Notes: generated by a model not told the origin, from the letters alone. Counted from the first letter of the stretch, positions 30,557-42,443 are shown. The stretch is DNA of 64,000 nucleotides from Phytophthora sp. 'mugwort' (GCA_033558025.1 JAUCEF010000009.1:1798001-1862000); one strand, 5' to 3'. Numbers and translations are program-made.

Positions 30557-32523
30557 ATGCCCTCGGTCTGGGGCGTCGTCTACGACCATGACAGTGTCGC
30601 GCCAGATGATCTGCCCAGGGCTGCTCCTTCCTTTGCCCAGGATCTGCAGAATCTGCGAGATGAAATGACCGGGCTGAAGCAACAATCCGCCGACCTCGAG
30701 CAGCAGTGTCAAGCCGCTCGATCCGAGCGCGACACGATCGCTCAGGAGCTCAAGAGAGCCAAGAGTCAGGTGACCCGCGCCAACACTCAGGTCTGCGCCG
30801 GCGCCCCAAGTTCGGCGAGATCCGGAATCTGCGGCGGCCAAGTGACTCAACTCACTAGCGAACGCGATCAGGCACGCCTAGATCGCGACGAGGCTATACG
30901 CAAGGGGCAGCAATATTTCAAGCCCCAGAGAGATCTCCTTGAGCAGATCTCTGACATGCAGCAAGCGTACCAGCTGGTCCGTCAACATCTTCATCAACTC
31001 CGCCGTCAGCATGAGCTTTTGTCGCAAGATCACCAAAGCCTGCTCGGCAAGCACGACTCGGCCGTCATGGAGCGGACTGCGGTCTTGACAACTTAGCGTC
31101 GATCACCTCGGCCGCCATGCGGAGCTCGTCGGTTGCACGTAGCGTTCGATCTATTGCCGTGGCTCGCAGTGACCAGGCCTCTTCCAAGAGGCCCTTAAGT
31201 TCACTCGATTCTCCTCGCCACGAGGATCCGAGCCCGCCGAAGAAGGTGCCTCGTCCCTCATCTCAAGCGGTGAATGGCGCAACTGTCTCGGGATCGGCCT
31301 CGAAGGTACCTTCAATCCAACCAGGATCCTCCTTGGATCTCTTTCGACGCTGCGGCTGAGGTCGGCGATGGAGACTATGAATTCCCAGGCACAGGATCCG
31401 AATCTAGCTCCGACCCCGGTTCCAGTTCCAACTGCAGCGGATCCAGCGCCGAGCCTGTCGACTCGGATGCGATCTTCGACGACTCGGACGACGATGAACT
31501 CCAAATGGCTCTGGCGCGATCCCGATCCGACGCTCGTCGACGCAGCCTTTCCGCGGGGAACTCCTGTGGCGAGGGATCTCAAGCTACGCCCATCGTGGTC
31601 GACCAAGATCCGAACTCTGCAAAAGCGGATGAAGAGGTGGGAGAGAGAGGCGCGACTCAGGCAGCCAGCACACCCAGTCCGACCCTCCGGCCGCTACACC
31701 CGCCACGGATCCCGCTTCCCAGTCGTTCGGTCCTGCGGATAGCTTTCTCCCCGGCTTCCATCCGGGTCGTGATCGCGGAAGAGGTAGCACCTTGGGGTCA
31801 TTCCCAGATTAGTGTGATCACCCTCGACACCCTAACGCCCCGGATCCGGATCGACAACCGGGTGCTCTCGGCCGGGTGGATGTTCCCTGAGCGGGCCAGT
31901 CGCTGGGGACATCTGGATCTTTCGCGTTACGCTTCGAGCCTGCTCACACAAAAAAATGGGAACATCCTGGCGCTGTACAGGGAGGAGCCGTGAAAAGCCC
32001 TTGACGTACCAGCCTCGGAGCCGCTGACATTTGATCCAGTCAGATCCGAGGTAGCAGTGCTTGCCACGAGGTATCAGGCCTGCGCGGAGGATCACCGTCA
32101 AGCCTACCGGGAAGCTACGCACTCCTTCCCGATCCCAAAGTCCGAGAGCGACGCACACGCGTGGTTCACGTCTTTCTACCGTGGGCGCAAGAATCAGATC
32201 TCGCACGCTCGCGCAAAGTTCCGGAATCTGCAAGATCAGATCTTCGAGAAAGCGCGTCGGACGGGCTGTTGCGATCTAGACCTGCTGCTAGATCCGATGT
32301 TCATGCATTTTCTTTTGCAGTCCGAAGGCACAGCATGGTTCCCGGACGCGAGGCGGTCGCAAAGGGACGGGATCCGCCCCAAGATTTGATCGCGGCTCTC
32401 GCGGACTGTGACAGGAGCGCCCCGTGGCGCAATCACTTCCACACGGATCCGACTTCCCATCCGTCTCGCCAAATCGGTCGGCTTCGCATGAAGTATTCTC
32501 CGCCTGCTCCGGATATTGAGTAG
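30557..32523 (+). pseudogene. Gypsy-type gag-like protein, frameshifted
   Basis: Opens MPSVWGVVYDHDSVAPDDLP, then a long coiled coil (LRDEMTGLKQQSADLEQQCQ; ERDTIAQELKRAKSQVTR; QLTSERDQARLDRDEAIRKG). In further frames follow a Ser/Asp-rich stretch (DDSDDDELQMALARSRSDAR), SRWGHLDLSRYASSLL, WFTSFYRGRKNQISHARAKF, RRTGCCDLDLLLDPMFMHFL and the end MKYSPPAPDIE. The order and style are those of gag-like proteins of oomycete Gypsy elements. Frames change at about 31096, 31350, 31990 and 32390. No zinc knuckle is seen. It is on the opposite strand from the pol sequence that follows, which is unexpected for a simple Gypsy copy. Confidence 0.65.
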
Positions 32524-33044
32524 TCTATGTCGTACTAACTTGGTAGCAGTAGTGATCCCTCTTGCATGTAGTGATCCATTCAATATCCATCTTGCTTCGG
32601 CAACTTTGTCTTGCGTATGCCGTATCTTGATCGTTCTCAGATCCTCCGTTCATCGTCGGATCCGATATCTTTCGGATCCGAGATCCTTGTAGCGAGCTTA
32701 GTTATTTAATCAGATCCGCATCTCTGGGTCACATGTACACTCACTCTCCTTTCCATCTTTGGGAATGCAGCCTCCCTGCATCCTCTTTGTCGCTTCATCC
32801 GCCGTGGCGACCGACTCGCTAGACGGGAATCCTCCTCCTTCTTCTCTCACGGCCTTCCCGCGGAGCTTCTACCAAATTCGTCACGTCGACCACCGTATAG
32901 TGAACGTGGATCCTCCTCCTTCACACCTGCAGCCTTCCTGCAAGCCTTCAACCTCAGTACCACCTGCAGCAACCAGCTTGCTGCCGTGGCTTCCACCACT
33001 TAAGCTTCCTCGTGCGACTGCATCGCCTGGAAACGACTCTTCTT
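32524..33044. other. Spacer between convergent gag-like and pol sequences
   Basis: About 520 bp rich in GGATCCGA-type words (32590-32690: TCGGATCCG repeats) and TCC-rich stretches. No complete LTR is apparent. On the minus strand the pol frame may continue a short way (KKSRFQAMQSHEEA at about 33040-33000). Confidence 0.4.
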
Positions 33045-36000
33045 AGCCCGATCCTGCAGGAACTCACACAATAGCGCCCCACAGTTCAGATCCGCCTCGT
33101 CAACTCAGGTGGGCTCGTCGTAGTCTCGCCAGTATACCTTGAACTTGCGCAGTGTTCGTCCATAGTGTGTTCGACGACCCGACCTCATGTCCCTGATCTT
33201 CTCGACTTCATACTCCCCTTCTTCTAGCTCTCGATCCCAGCTGTCTTCAGGTAACAGCGCCTCGTTGAAGTCGAGATGATCCGCCTCATCGACGACCAAG
33301 TGTGTTGTTAGTCGATCGGGGAATGTTCTCACAGGCTTCAAATTGGACACATGCACCACCGGAAAAAGGTGAAAATCTGTCCCGGCTGTCTCCGGTCGAG
33401 CAGCGAAAGGTTGCACCATCTCCAACACTCGGAAGGGACCATGCCACATATGCTCTAGCTTCCACACGTATCCTACTTTGACTCGATCCAGATATAGCCA
33501 CACTCGAGTGCCGACCTCGATCGATGCGGTTCCACGCTGTCATTGTGGCGTTCGTCCCTATCCGTAATAGCCTTCTTCAGCCTCTCGTTCACGTCCGCTC
33601 TCGCTTGCCGGTAATAGCGTTGGATCCGGTACCGCCATCGGCGTGGATCCCGATCTCGGCGTCTCGTGCTGTCCAGCGGGAGAGTTGCCGCTAGCGTCGT
33701 GCGTGGATCCCAACTGTGCGCAAGATAAAACGGGGCGTCATCTCGGATCCGATCATTTGCCGTGTTGACAGCGAACATTAGGCGCTCTGCATACTCGTTC
33801 CAGCCGCGCTAGTTATCGTCCTCGACATACAACTTGATGGATTTCGTCACCGTCTGCACCATGCGTTCCGCAGTCCCGTTCGCCTGAGGCCTATAAGCCA
33901 TGGTGGCTCGCTGTCTCTGGCCCAGGATTCGATTGAACGCCTTGGAGAAGTCAGACATGAAGTCAGGTTCCCTGTCATGCCGGATCACCTCGCTCGCACC
34001 GAAGCGTCGGAAAAAACATTCTTCGTGGGACTCCGCGTTTGTTGGGGCTGTTCGGGACGCAATCGCCTTAGCTATGACGTAACCGGTGAACAGATCCACT
34101 CAGATCAGGAGTTCCGTATGGCCCTTGTATGACTTGGCAGCGACGGGATGTGATATTGCTATGACCTGGAAAGGATCGGTGACCTGGATATTGCCAGGTG
34201 ACTCACCGCGTATGGTAGGTCGCCACTTGCCGGTCTCGCATTCCACGCACTCATCTACGAACCGCTGTACGCTCCTGAAGAGTCCACGCCCATAGAAGTG
34301 ATCCCGGATCCGCTGATATGTTCGGCTGATTCCATGATGGCCGCCCTCCAGACTAACGTGGTAGTGATGCAGCAGATCTTCGTGCAGCGTCTCGGGCACA
34401 ACCAGAAGCAACCCGTCTCTCTCTTCCTCCGCCTTCGCAGACGGCAGGCAGTAGTAGCGTAGATCCTGTTCGTCCATCTCATATTCAGCAGCCATGTTGC
34501 TGCACACCCGAGCTTCGTATTTTTCCAGATCCTTCACATCCCCTTGAAGGTACTTCTTGAGGTTCACGATCCACTTCTCTTCATCCTGAGCTTGTCGGAT
34601 CCGATCCACTCTCAGCTGGCGGACCGCCTCTTCGTACAGCACACTGGGGCTGGTGATCTTCCGGCGGGATCTAGTTGCCGTGGCTGCGATGCGAAGCGTA
34701 GTATCCTCGGCAGCTATGGACAGGATTTCAGGTAGTCGATTCAGCGTCAAAAGATCCTTTCGCGCCTGGACGTCCGTCACCTCTGTACCTGCTTCCCGCT
34801 GTAACGCCGCACTCACCGGACGCTGGCGTTCCATGCTCGCTTGACATGAAGCAGGTCGTGAACCGGCCAGGCTCTCAGACTGTGTAGAGCCTTCTGCCGC
34901 AACAACGTCAGCGCGGGAGCCTTGCAGTCGCCCTTCATCTGTCAGATCACCAAGTTGAAGTCCTCACATATCACCAGACGTCCTCGATCCAGCCTTCTAG
35001 CAGATCAAAGCATTACAGCAGTCCACCGTATTCCGCATCGTTGGCCGTCATATCTTTGGCCCATACTGACTCCGCCTTGACCACCGTCCATTCAGGCAAC
35101 TTGCACACAATAGCGCTGAAGGCGCCTCCGCCGCGTTCGACTCGGGCGGATCCGTCGAAACTAGCGACCAGGCGTTCTTCGTCGGGCTTCACTGTAGGGA
35201 TCGGAGCCTGTACCTCTCGACGAGCTCTTTCCGCGGTGCAATTGCTACCAGTGCCTGATCCACTATCGATCGTTGCGTTACACACGCAGCCAGCGACCCC
35301 AAGATCTCATCCTATCCTTTTTGTGCACTTAGTGATCTTCCAACGTCCAGGCCGATAGCAGCGCGGCCCATTGTCCGAGCCGCCCATGGAGCCCTGCAAC
35401 GCGGAACAGCCAAGCCAACGTCGAGTGCCGCGTCAGGACCTTGATTGATCTGTCGACCAGCATCGAATAAACCAGATCCAGCATACGCAGCAGCGCCAGC
35501 ATTTCCTTCTCCATGACGCCGTAGCTCAACTTGTTCGGCTTCAACGTGCGACTCGTGAACATCGCAGGCAAGTATGTGCCGTCGTGATCCTGCACCAGGG
35601 AGGCAGACACTGCCCACTCACTAGCATAGACGATCAGCACAGGCTGTTTCTCTGGTTCGAAGTGTCGGAGGATCAGGGTAGTCACGATCTTGTTCTTCAG
35701 TGTGGAGAACGCTGCTCTATCTCGGATCCACTTCGACTCTGTTGCCTCCGGATCCTGATCGAGCTGGGGGTCCCCGCCTTCGCGGATTTCTCGGCCGATC
35801 TTTCCTTCGTTGACAGCGATCCTGCTCTCAGCACGCATTGCAGCGAAATCCACTTCTCGCAGCTCGTACAACACTGACGCGTACACTGCCATGTTTTCAA
35901 TGAAGCGTCCATAGTAGTTCAGACTACCCAAGAATGACTGCATAGACCGTAGCGATTTCGGGAGTGGTAGATCCACCAGCGCACTGAGATTCTTTGATGA

Positions 36001-36111
36001 GCCTCCAAGCCTTCGATGGATACGATGTCCGGGGTAATCTACCTTCTTCAGTCCCCAGAACCTCTTCGCGACACTGATCGAGGTATTCCACTTGTCATAG
36101 GCGGTGAGCAA
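33045..36111 (-). pseudogene. Gypsy-type pol (RT/RNase H/integrase/chromo-like tail), 5'-truncated and disabled
   Basis: From 36111 down: the thumb of reverse transcriptase (KSLRSMQSFLGSLNYYGRFI), connection/RT-RNase H (RDRAAFSTLKNKIVTTLILR; YASEWAVSASLVQDHDGTYL; SYGVMEKEMLALL), a second RNase H (SFDGSARVERGGGAFSAIV, 35150), the HHCC finger (HHYHVSLEGGHHG ... CVECETGK), integrase core and a C-terminal segment ending DEADLNCGALL at about 33065. The RT catalytic YxDD part is missing because the copy is cut at about 36111. The first integrase Asp is replaced (ISHP where MDH is expected), while HDREPDFMSD and NGTAERMVQ keep the second Asp and the Glu. Stops lie near 34100, 33800 and 33105. Confidence 0.85.
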
Positions 36112-36239
36112 TCAAGAGCTCCGCGAAAAGACACGGCATGGGTGGGATCTCCGTCGGGCAAACCGTACACGACCGGTCGAGATGTAGAGCGAGCTATATG
36201 AGCTCTATACTGGCTACTGTGGTCCAAGTGACGATATTT

Positions 36240-38117
36240 TGGCGTCCCACGACAACCCGGTAGATCGGTTTCTCATCTTTCTTCCGAGCCATTCTGGCAG
36301 CATGTCGCCGCAGAGACACGCAAGTACTGGAAACAGACCCTTACCGAGCCTGTCGACCATGAGTGTGATGCACAGCGTCAAACAGAGAGTACGCGGCCAC
36401 CTCAGCCGCGAGGAAACATTCGTGAAAGGCTGAAAACGTTTCAAATAAATCAGCCTCATGAATTCTCCAATGTGTTGGGCTTTGCATAGGGGAACGCTAG
36501 CACCAAAGAAGTGTTTGGCAGATCACTGGAGAATTATGGAGCGGAGTGTCATTCCACGGGGGGGGGGGGGGGGGGGGGAGACATTATGGCTCGCGACCGT
36601 TTCAAGAGCATAACCCGCTACATTCATTTTTTTGATAATAAGGATCAGAGGCTGTTCTCGATAGAGCCTGGAAACTGCGTACAGTACTTGCACCACGCGA
36701 GTACGTTTAAATCTAGTTACATTCCAGGAGCTCGGATACCGATAGATGAAAGAATGCTATCCTCCCGAAATCGGCACAATCCTACCAGAACTTACCTCAA
36801 AGACAAACCCAAAGTGGGGTACAAAGTGGGGTACAAAGTGCGTTCTAATGTTGCTGCGCGTTGACCGGATATTGCCACAGTTTAGTTACTGCTACCCGAA
36901 TTATCCTGACAGGTTGTTTGTATCTAGGAACAATACGCTGACGTGTACATGTCCAGGTACAGGACTGAACTTGACGTAGGTAAGAAGAATCAACCCCGCC
37001 AAAAAGCTGCAGTCGACACAACACATGGACCAGCCGCAGTTATTCGAAGCATCTCATGCCTATTTTCTGGAAACCAGTATCAGGACAGGCGCGTGGTTGT
37101 TGCACAAATATTACACTTCAGTTCGTCTCTTTGAACTGCGTAAGATGGGGTTTCATTACTGCTGGACGATTCCGATCAACAGACTTGGATGGTGTCACAA
37201 TATTGAGTTTGGAAAGAAACCTCGCCCAAAAGGTATGAAGCGAGACTCCTTTAGAATGACTACGGCTAAGAGTGATCCCGGCCTTGCTGCGTTATCGTGG
37301 GTGGATAACAAGGCAGTCAACTTCCTGGCGTCACACGTGAGCACAGAGCTTACAACCATCGATCCCCGTGAGAAAAGTGATGATATTTCGAAGGTCGAGT
37401 GTCCAAACCTGGTGGTCGACATATGTGTGGCGTGGACAAGCACGATCAACTGCGACTGCAGTCATACTCTCACAAGTTGAGCACACGGTAAGAAGAGGCG
37501 TTTGCCGGCATGGAACGTCTGTTGACAATTTTATACTGACTTTACGTGATGAATATTGCAGGCTAAGGAAATATTATCTTCCGCTCTTCCTCGGCCTATT
37601 AAATATAGTACTTGTCACCGCATATATCGTGCTCTGCTGAATCCGTCAAAAGCGCAAAAGGAAACTCAAACCAACACATCAGGAGTTTATATCCGAGTTG
37701 CACGAGGGGCTTATCGAGATGGCTGAGCGAGACTTCAGTTCAACGACGCCAAGGCAACCAGCGCGAATTGTAACTAGAAATGGCAGCGCAATCACACCTC
37801 AAGAACATGAAGTTTGTCAAGTAACGGACACGCGTATCAATAGCGGGATTGAGCGACTCAGTCAACGATAATGCCGTGTGTGTGAGATTCTGGCGCACAA
37901 GGAGAATAAGAGACGAGGGGGTTCGACTACATGGTACTGCACAAAGTGCTCGACAAATCAGCGGGGATTATACTTCCTGTGCAGCAAGATCCGCAAGCAC
38001 CCATCCAATCCTGGTCTCACTTCCTTGCAGATCTACCATCTCGTCTGGAAGAACGGTGGGTTTGCTCCATCGGATACTCATGTACGTGATAGGACACAGA
38101 GTAAACGACCACATTAA
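36240..38117 (+). pseudogene. PiggyBac transposase pseudogene
   Basis: N-terminal region: LPSLSTMSVMHSVKQRVRGH. Core: IMARDRFKSITRYIHFFDNK and FKSSYIPGARIPIDERMLSS, whose IDE Asp is the first catalytic residue. The second catalytic site (expected VTDRYYTS) reads through a different frame and has lost its Asp (HKYYTSVRLFELRKMG). Then WCHNIEFGKKPRPKGMKR, AALSWVDNKAVNFLASHV and, in another frame, GVDKHDQLRLQ with the third Asp. KYYLPLFLGLLNIVLVTAYI is the conserved helix, and a C-terminal Cys-rich ribbon (HKENKRRGGSTTWYCTKCST) ends the protein. A G21 tract (36558-36578) and several frameshifts and stops break it. I found no TTAA duplication. Confidence 0.85.
36558..36578. repeat. G21 homopolymer in the PiggyBac relic
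   Basis: Twenty-one G in a row inside the transposase frame (codes six or seven Gly between ECHST and DIMARD). Probably slippage expansion or assembly error. Confidence 0.85.
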
Positions 38118-38146
38118 TAAAGTCAGCATGTTAGCGATAATTTTTC

Positions 38147-38811
38147 TTAAGACAAACAGGTTGACACATACACGTTGCGCTCGGAAACAACCAGTGGAAC
38201 GCATGCCTTCGCTTCTCGTTGTCTAGTGTTGTGCACAGTTATGGCGATAAGCTCTCCAGACTGCCTTGCTGTCGTGATGTCGTGATAGTCACGTTCCTCA
38301 ACCAGGCTGAAAATACCACGAAGGTTAGCAACAAAATGGTACAAAGTGTCAGGCCGAGCACGCCAGCGGCCTATGTAGCAAGCCACCATGCGCGAGCTGC
38401 CTTGGACGGCCAGGACGCGCATGGCAGGCAGCCGCCAAAGGTACGTGCCTGATTCGGACCTGCACAGAACAAATTTAGGAAAAAGAAACGTTGTTTACAT
38501 TTAGATTAAGTATACACAAAAGAAAAAAAAAGCTTACCCAGTTAGGGAGCCCATGGAGAGCACGAGGTGCTTCCATGAGCGCATGCATGTCGTAGCTAAG
38601 CAAAAGAAAAACAAACAAATATAATCATTCCAAAACGTGCGTCGTTCCCCACAAGTCCAAGCCTACCTGCTTCCTCCACCGCACTGCAAGTGCATAGCCG
38701 CCCCGACATCCGGTAGCAGGGGGGATTCGCAGCTATCATTATCGTCGCTGTCGTCCCGAAAGTGCTGTGGCCGTAAGTGGTTGTTCCTGGAGTGGACACC
38801 CCGCTGCACAC
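38147..38811 (-). CDS. Three-exon gene of unknown function
   Basis: A model with exons 38811-38667, 38595-38538 and 38459-38147 has GT-AG introns (GTAGGC...AG; GTAAGC...TGCAG), keeps one frame and gives 171 residues ending VPLVVSERNVYVSTCLS. The last exon is the convincing part (RVLAVQGSSRMVACYIGRWR; FVANLRGIFSLVEERDYHDI; ELIAITVHNTRQREAKACV). I do not know the family. A rival frame through exons 1-2 is also open and more protein-like (NHLRPQHFRDDSDDNDSCES, then YDMHALMEAPRALHGLPNW) but cannot be joined to exon 3 with these splice sites. So this is either a gene with an alternative site or a pseudogene. It directly follows the PiggyBac relic on the other strand. Confidence 0.4.
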
Positions 38812-39052
38812 TGCGTGTGGTCATAACTGTAATTTCAGGTTTTGGCCACCGTACGCTGATTGGTGCAAATTCGTACTCTGCCCCGGTTATTCATTGGCTA
38901 TAATTGAAACTGCTGATCTTGAATCTGCGCCGTTTGTAAACCAAGCTCCTATTTAGTAGGCGTAACTTTTGGCTGGTCGGTAAGTCGGGTGGATCTTGCT
39001 TTGCCCAGCACTCCCTAACAGTCTCGTTGTTTTGGCCCATTTGGGCTAGGTT

Positions 39053-39498
39053 ATGACACGAGCAAAACCGTCAGTTGTCCATCAGAAGGGCAAGGTGGCT
39101 CCATTACTCGGCGAGTTCTTGCATTTGTCAGTCGACGATCCGGGCACTACAAAGAAAGCGCGCACGGATCTCTACAAATCGATAGCCAGGTCTGATCGTA
39201 TACTACAATCTTTGGTCAAGTTTGTCAAAACACACGGCTGTGAATGTGGCGCAGAGAAACGTCGCATTGCGATTATGCTAATCGACGTACAGACTCAACT
39301 TCATCGCGCCAATCACCTCGTCTCGACTGGAATCCAGCTGTACTGCGAGAAATCGAGGTAGGCGAAGAACCTCCGTACTCCAAGTGGAGCGACTCGACAC
39401 GTAAGCATGCTAAGCGCGTCCACGAAGCCCTCGAAGGTGGGTCAACCTCACCGAAGGCATCCAAGAAGACCAGAACCGACAAAGCTAGTGGTTCGTAA
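39053..39498 (+). pseudogene. ORF ahead of a gag remnant, frameshifted
   Basis: MTRAKPSVVHQKGKVAPLLG opens a frame of about 100 codons (SDRILQSLVKFVKTHGCECG; IMLIDVQTQLHRANHLVSTG). It switches frame near 39355 into EVGEEPPYSKWSDSTRKHAK and SPKASKKTRTDKASGS, then a stop. I do not recognise it. Its position 75-100 bp before, and in line with, a gag-like frame suggests a first ORF of the same retroelement. Confidence 0.4.
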
Positions 39499-39573
39499 CC
39501 TTAGGAGTAGCATATATATTCCTTTTAACAAGTTCCCATTTTATCTCCCATTTCTCTTCAAGGTTTTTGAAAA

Positions 39574-41071
39574 GTGATTAAGCCGAAAGTATCAAGTATG
39601 GCGGATCCTGCACATCTTATGCAGAGTACGATCAATTCGATCCAAAAGCAGACCGAGTTCATTGAGACTCTCACGCACATGAAACATGTCTCTGAGCTTA
39701 AGCTGGAAGGTGTGAAACCGCCTACGTACAGCGGTACCCCTGAACGAGTCATTGCTTTATACAAACAGCAGATTTACCAGTACTTCTAAGCTAAGAGTAT
39801 CGCATACAAGGCAGCCCTGAAGAAAAAGATGTTGGCTGCGATAGCCGAAACGCTGAAGCATGGTGCTGCACACTGGCACATGGCTATGAACACTTTTGCG
39901 AGTGTCGATGACTTCTTTATGAAGTTAGAAGCCGAGTTCGTACTGAAGGACCTGCAGGAGCGCTTGCGAGAGTAGATGAACGACTTGAAAGAGCGCAGTT
40001 GCAAAGACTTGCCTGACTATGTCAGCAAGCTTCGCGTTTTTAGTGACGCAAGTCACAAAGATGGAGGAACTGGACAAATCAGTTACTTTTCACGTGGACT
40101 ATCGTCCAGTGTACGTGAAAAGGTTCAATATCGACGTAGCGAGACGCTTGCGAAAGCTGTAACAACAGCTTAGACTATGATCGATCTCATCCTCATCATG
40201 GACGTTCGGATGGAAACAAAGAGTGTCGTAAATACCGAGCGTACGGACGAAAACATACGAACGATGGTGACGCAGCGGAGCCAATGGAAATTGATAGCGT
40301 GCATGTGCCATCGCGAGATGAGTGTGTACGCCACAACCTGCGTTTCAGGTGTGGAAGAGCTGCTCATAGGGCTAACCAATGTCATATTCGATCGCAGTAG
40401 AAAGCCAGAAGACACCCACCGAGGTATAACCGCTCGAATCAACGACGTGGTGGTGGGCAGGCAAGGATGAACATGGTCAATCATCATGATGGCAACACCG
40501 GCGACACCACGAAAACGGTTGTCATGGAGCATTTTTTTTTTAACCATAAGTGTAGCGAACATCCAAGAGCAATTGTGACCCAAGAAAGGATCATACAGTC
40601 CGTAAGTACTGAAACTGAGGAAACTACACCTACCATGACGGAAGAAACTGGCATGCACGAATCGCTACCAGCGGAAGTACGTGATAGGTGCGAATTACAT
40701 TCAGAGTAGCAGTTAGTATTGCACGGATCGCACCAAACAAGTACGTCAGATAACGAAAAAGTAAAGTAGCGCAGCTTAGTACAAGCACGAATCTGTCCGG
40801 ATGAACAGAATCGAGCTTGTACTAAGCTGCGCTACTTTCGGACTTCCTTAAAGGAAGTCCGAATTATACTGGATACTGGTGCCAGTAGGAACATGATCCA
40901 GCCCGGTATGGCAACCACTGTGCTGGCTTCGCGGAAGTTAAAAGCAACACGTTTCGATTAAACAATGACTGCTAGACAGGAAGTCCAGCATGTTCAAGCT
41001 ACGGTTAAGATGGACGGCTACGTATTTCTGTCCATGGAGTTGTAGAATGGCAGTTACCTAGGATTCTACGG
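39574..41071 (+). pseudogene. Retrotransposon gag with zinc knuckle and aspartic protease remnant
   Basis: MADPAHLMQSTINSIQKQTE starts a gag (39598); the core reads YSGTPERVIALYKQQIYQYF, a stop, then AALKKKMLAAIAETLKHGAA and FFMKLEAEFVLKDLQERL, a stop, and DLPDYVSKLRVFSDASHKDG. In the next frame a knuckle appears, CVRHNLRFRCGRAAHRANQC (about 40320-40385). At about 40863-40905 IILDTGASRNMIQP is the active-site strand of a retropepsin (Asp-Thr-Gly-Ala-Ser). After this the sequence stops resembling retroelements, so the copy is truncated before reverse transcriptase. At least five stops or frameshifts. Confidence 0.75.
40766..40863. repeat. Two consecutive perfect hairpins
   Basis: Arms 40766-40786 and 40815-40835 (GTAGCGCAGCTTAGTACAAG plus C) are exact reverse complements around a 28-bp spacer. 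Immediately after, 40837-40863 is a second perfect hairpin (TTCGGACTTCCTT, single A, AAGGAAGTCCGAA). They fall between the knuckle and the protease of the gag remnant. Confidence 0.9.
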
Positions 41072-41922
41072 TATGTGCTCTATTGTCTTGTGAATTCAGA
41101 AGTGAAACGCGTTTTCGGAGTTTTGGCGGGAATTGTGCCGCAGACAATCAAATGCCATTTTCTTCGATAACTAATAAATTGCTGGTATGTATACGGGGTT
41201 TATGCAAATACTTTCTAGAACGCTGACAAACTATTGTGCTTTCTACTCAAATTTCCATGCGCGATTCATCGAATCAATCACGCAGCAATCGCGCACGGCA
41301 TGTGTTCAGTATAACGTTGTTAGATACGATTACATTCATTGCGAGCGCATAGACCGGACATGTTCAAAGGACTGAAAAATTGCATTGGGGTGATTTTTTT
41401 TGCTCAATCGGTCAATTTTGTCAAATATAGGGGGGGGAACAATACCTTAACCTTAAACACATCTAAGCTGCATTAGTTATCTAATACTTTTTATTAATCA
41501 AATATCACAGTACTTGAAGCATTACCAACATAATCAAATTGTTTTCTATACAACACATACTGTTACTTATTTTCCGGGACCTGGGAGGTATGGTCCGCAC
41601 TGTCTGGGACCTTGATGTTTGAGATCCACGGCGCGATAATTTATTTTTGGGGATACTTTACTCAATTGGAAGCGCATACCAACCGTGGCGTTAGCATATT
41701 TTTTTGAGATAGTATTTTCAATGGTTGCTCACCTACCGATAGACCATTCATCAAGCGCTACAGTTTTGCGCAAGTTGCTGTATGATTTCATCATGCCGGT
41801 CCGATTGCTAATTCATTTCTGCCAGTACAATGAGCCCGGTGTCTAAACAGCAAACCAAAAATCATGTTTTTATGTGAAGCTAAGCGTCCGCATTTGACAA
41901 AACACAAGAAGGTTACCGGTAC
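41072..41922. other. Non-coding stretch
   Basis: No gene seen. Poly-T at 41393 and G8 near 41430; AT-rich after 41450. Ends at the TAA duplication of the Harbinger element. Confidence 0.45.
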
Positions 41923-42039
41923 TAAAAGCGATGTCCAAATAAAAAAAGTGATGGCTTTTCCGACCTTCGACTTATCCGCGAGAGGAAAAAGTAGGTGATT
42001 GAAAGTCATACCCATGTCCAATGCTCCAGAAGTCAGCTT

Positions 42040-42443
42040 GCCGTCTTATTTGCTTCAACCTGCCGGACCAGAATTCGTGTCTGCGAGAGGTGATAGTTGT
42101 AGCTACAGCACGTAGATTAGTATCTTGGCATTCCGCAAGCATACTTAAATCAACATCACCTTCATTGCTTTCTTGTTAAACGCTTATCACCACGTTCATC
42201 AAATGGAACCATGCGAAACGGCCAGAGTTTGAAGCCAACATCCCTCAACCAATTAATACCGGGCGGACATAGCTCTCTGGCATGGGCACCGAGAACTTCA
42301 GACTGGTTACACATTGACTGGTCCGAGTTACTACCGTTAATAACGCCTAGGTAGCGAAACTTGTAGCGGTTGTCAATAGCTGCCAAGCAATAATATGAAG
42401 GCTTTCCACTTTTGTCGTGGAATCCCTGCAAGAACCAACACAT
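42040..42443 (-). pseudogene. Harbinger transposase, C-terminal half
   Basis: From 42443: GFHDKSGKPSYYCLAAIDNR, YKFRYLGVINGSNSDQSM, NQSEVLGAHARELCPPGINW and LRDVGFKLWPFRMVPFDERG. This is the second part of the DDE_Tnp_4 nuclease: GSNSDQ spacing and the D-x-GF-x-LWPF segment with the second catalytic Asp (usually LGDAGY). A splice acceptor TTCTTGCAG just upstream (42431-42439) suggests the half was joined to its N-terminal part by splicing. After RLTRKQ comes a stop; the Glu-bearing end is not clear. Downstream traces (NLRAVATTITSRRHEFWSG at 42080-42040) may belong to the same protein. Confidence 0.7.

Noticed and set aside
37025..37640. Independent ORFs downstream of PiggyBac
   Set aside because: They are the catalytic and C-terminal parts of the same PiggyBac protein in shifted frames.
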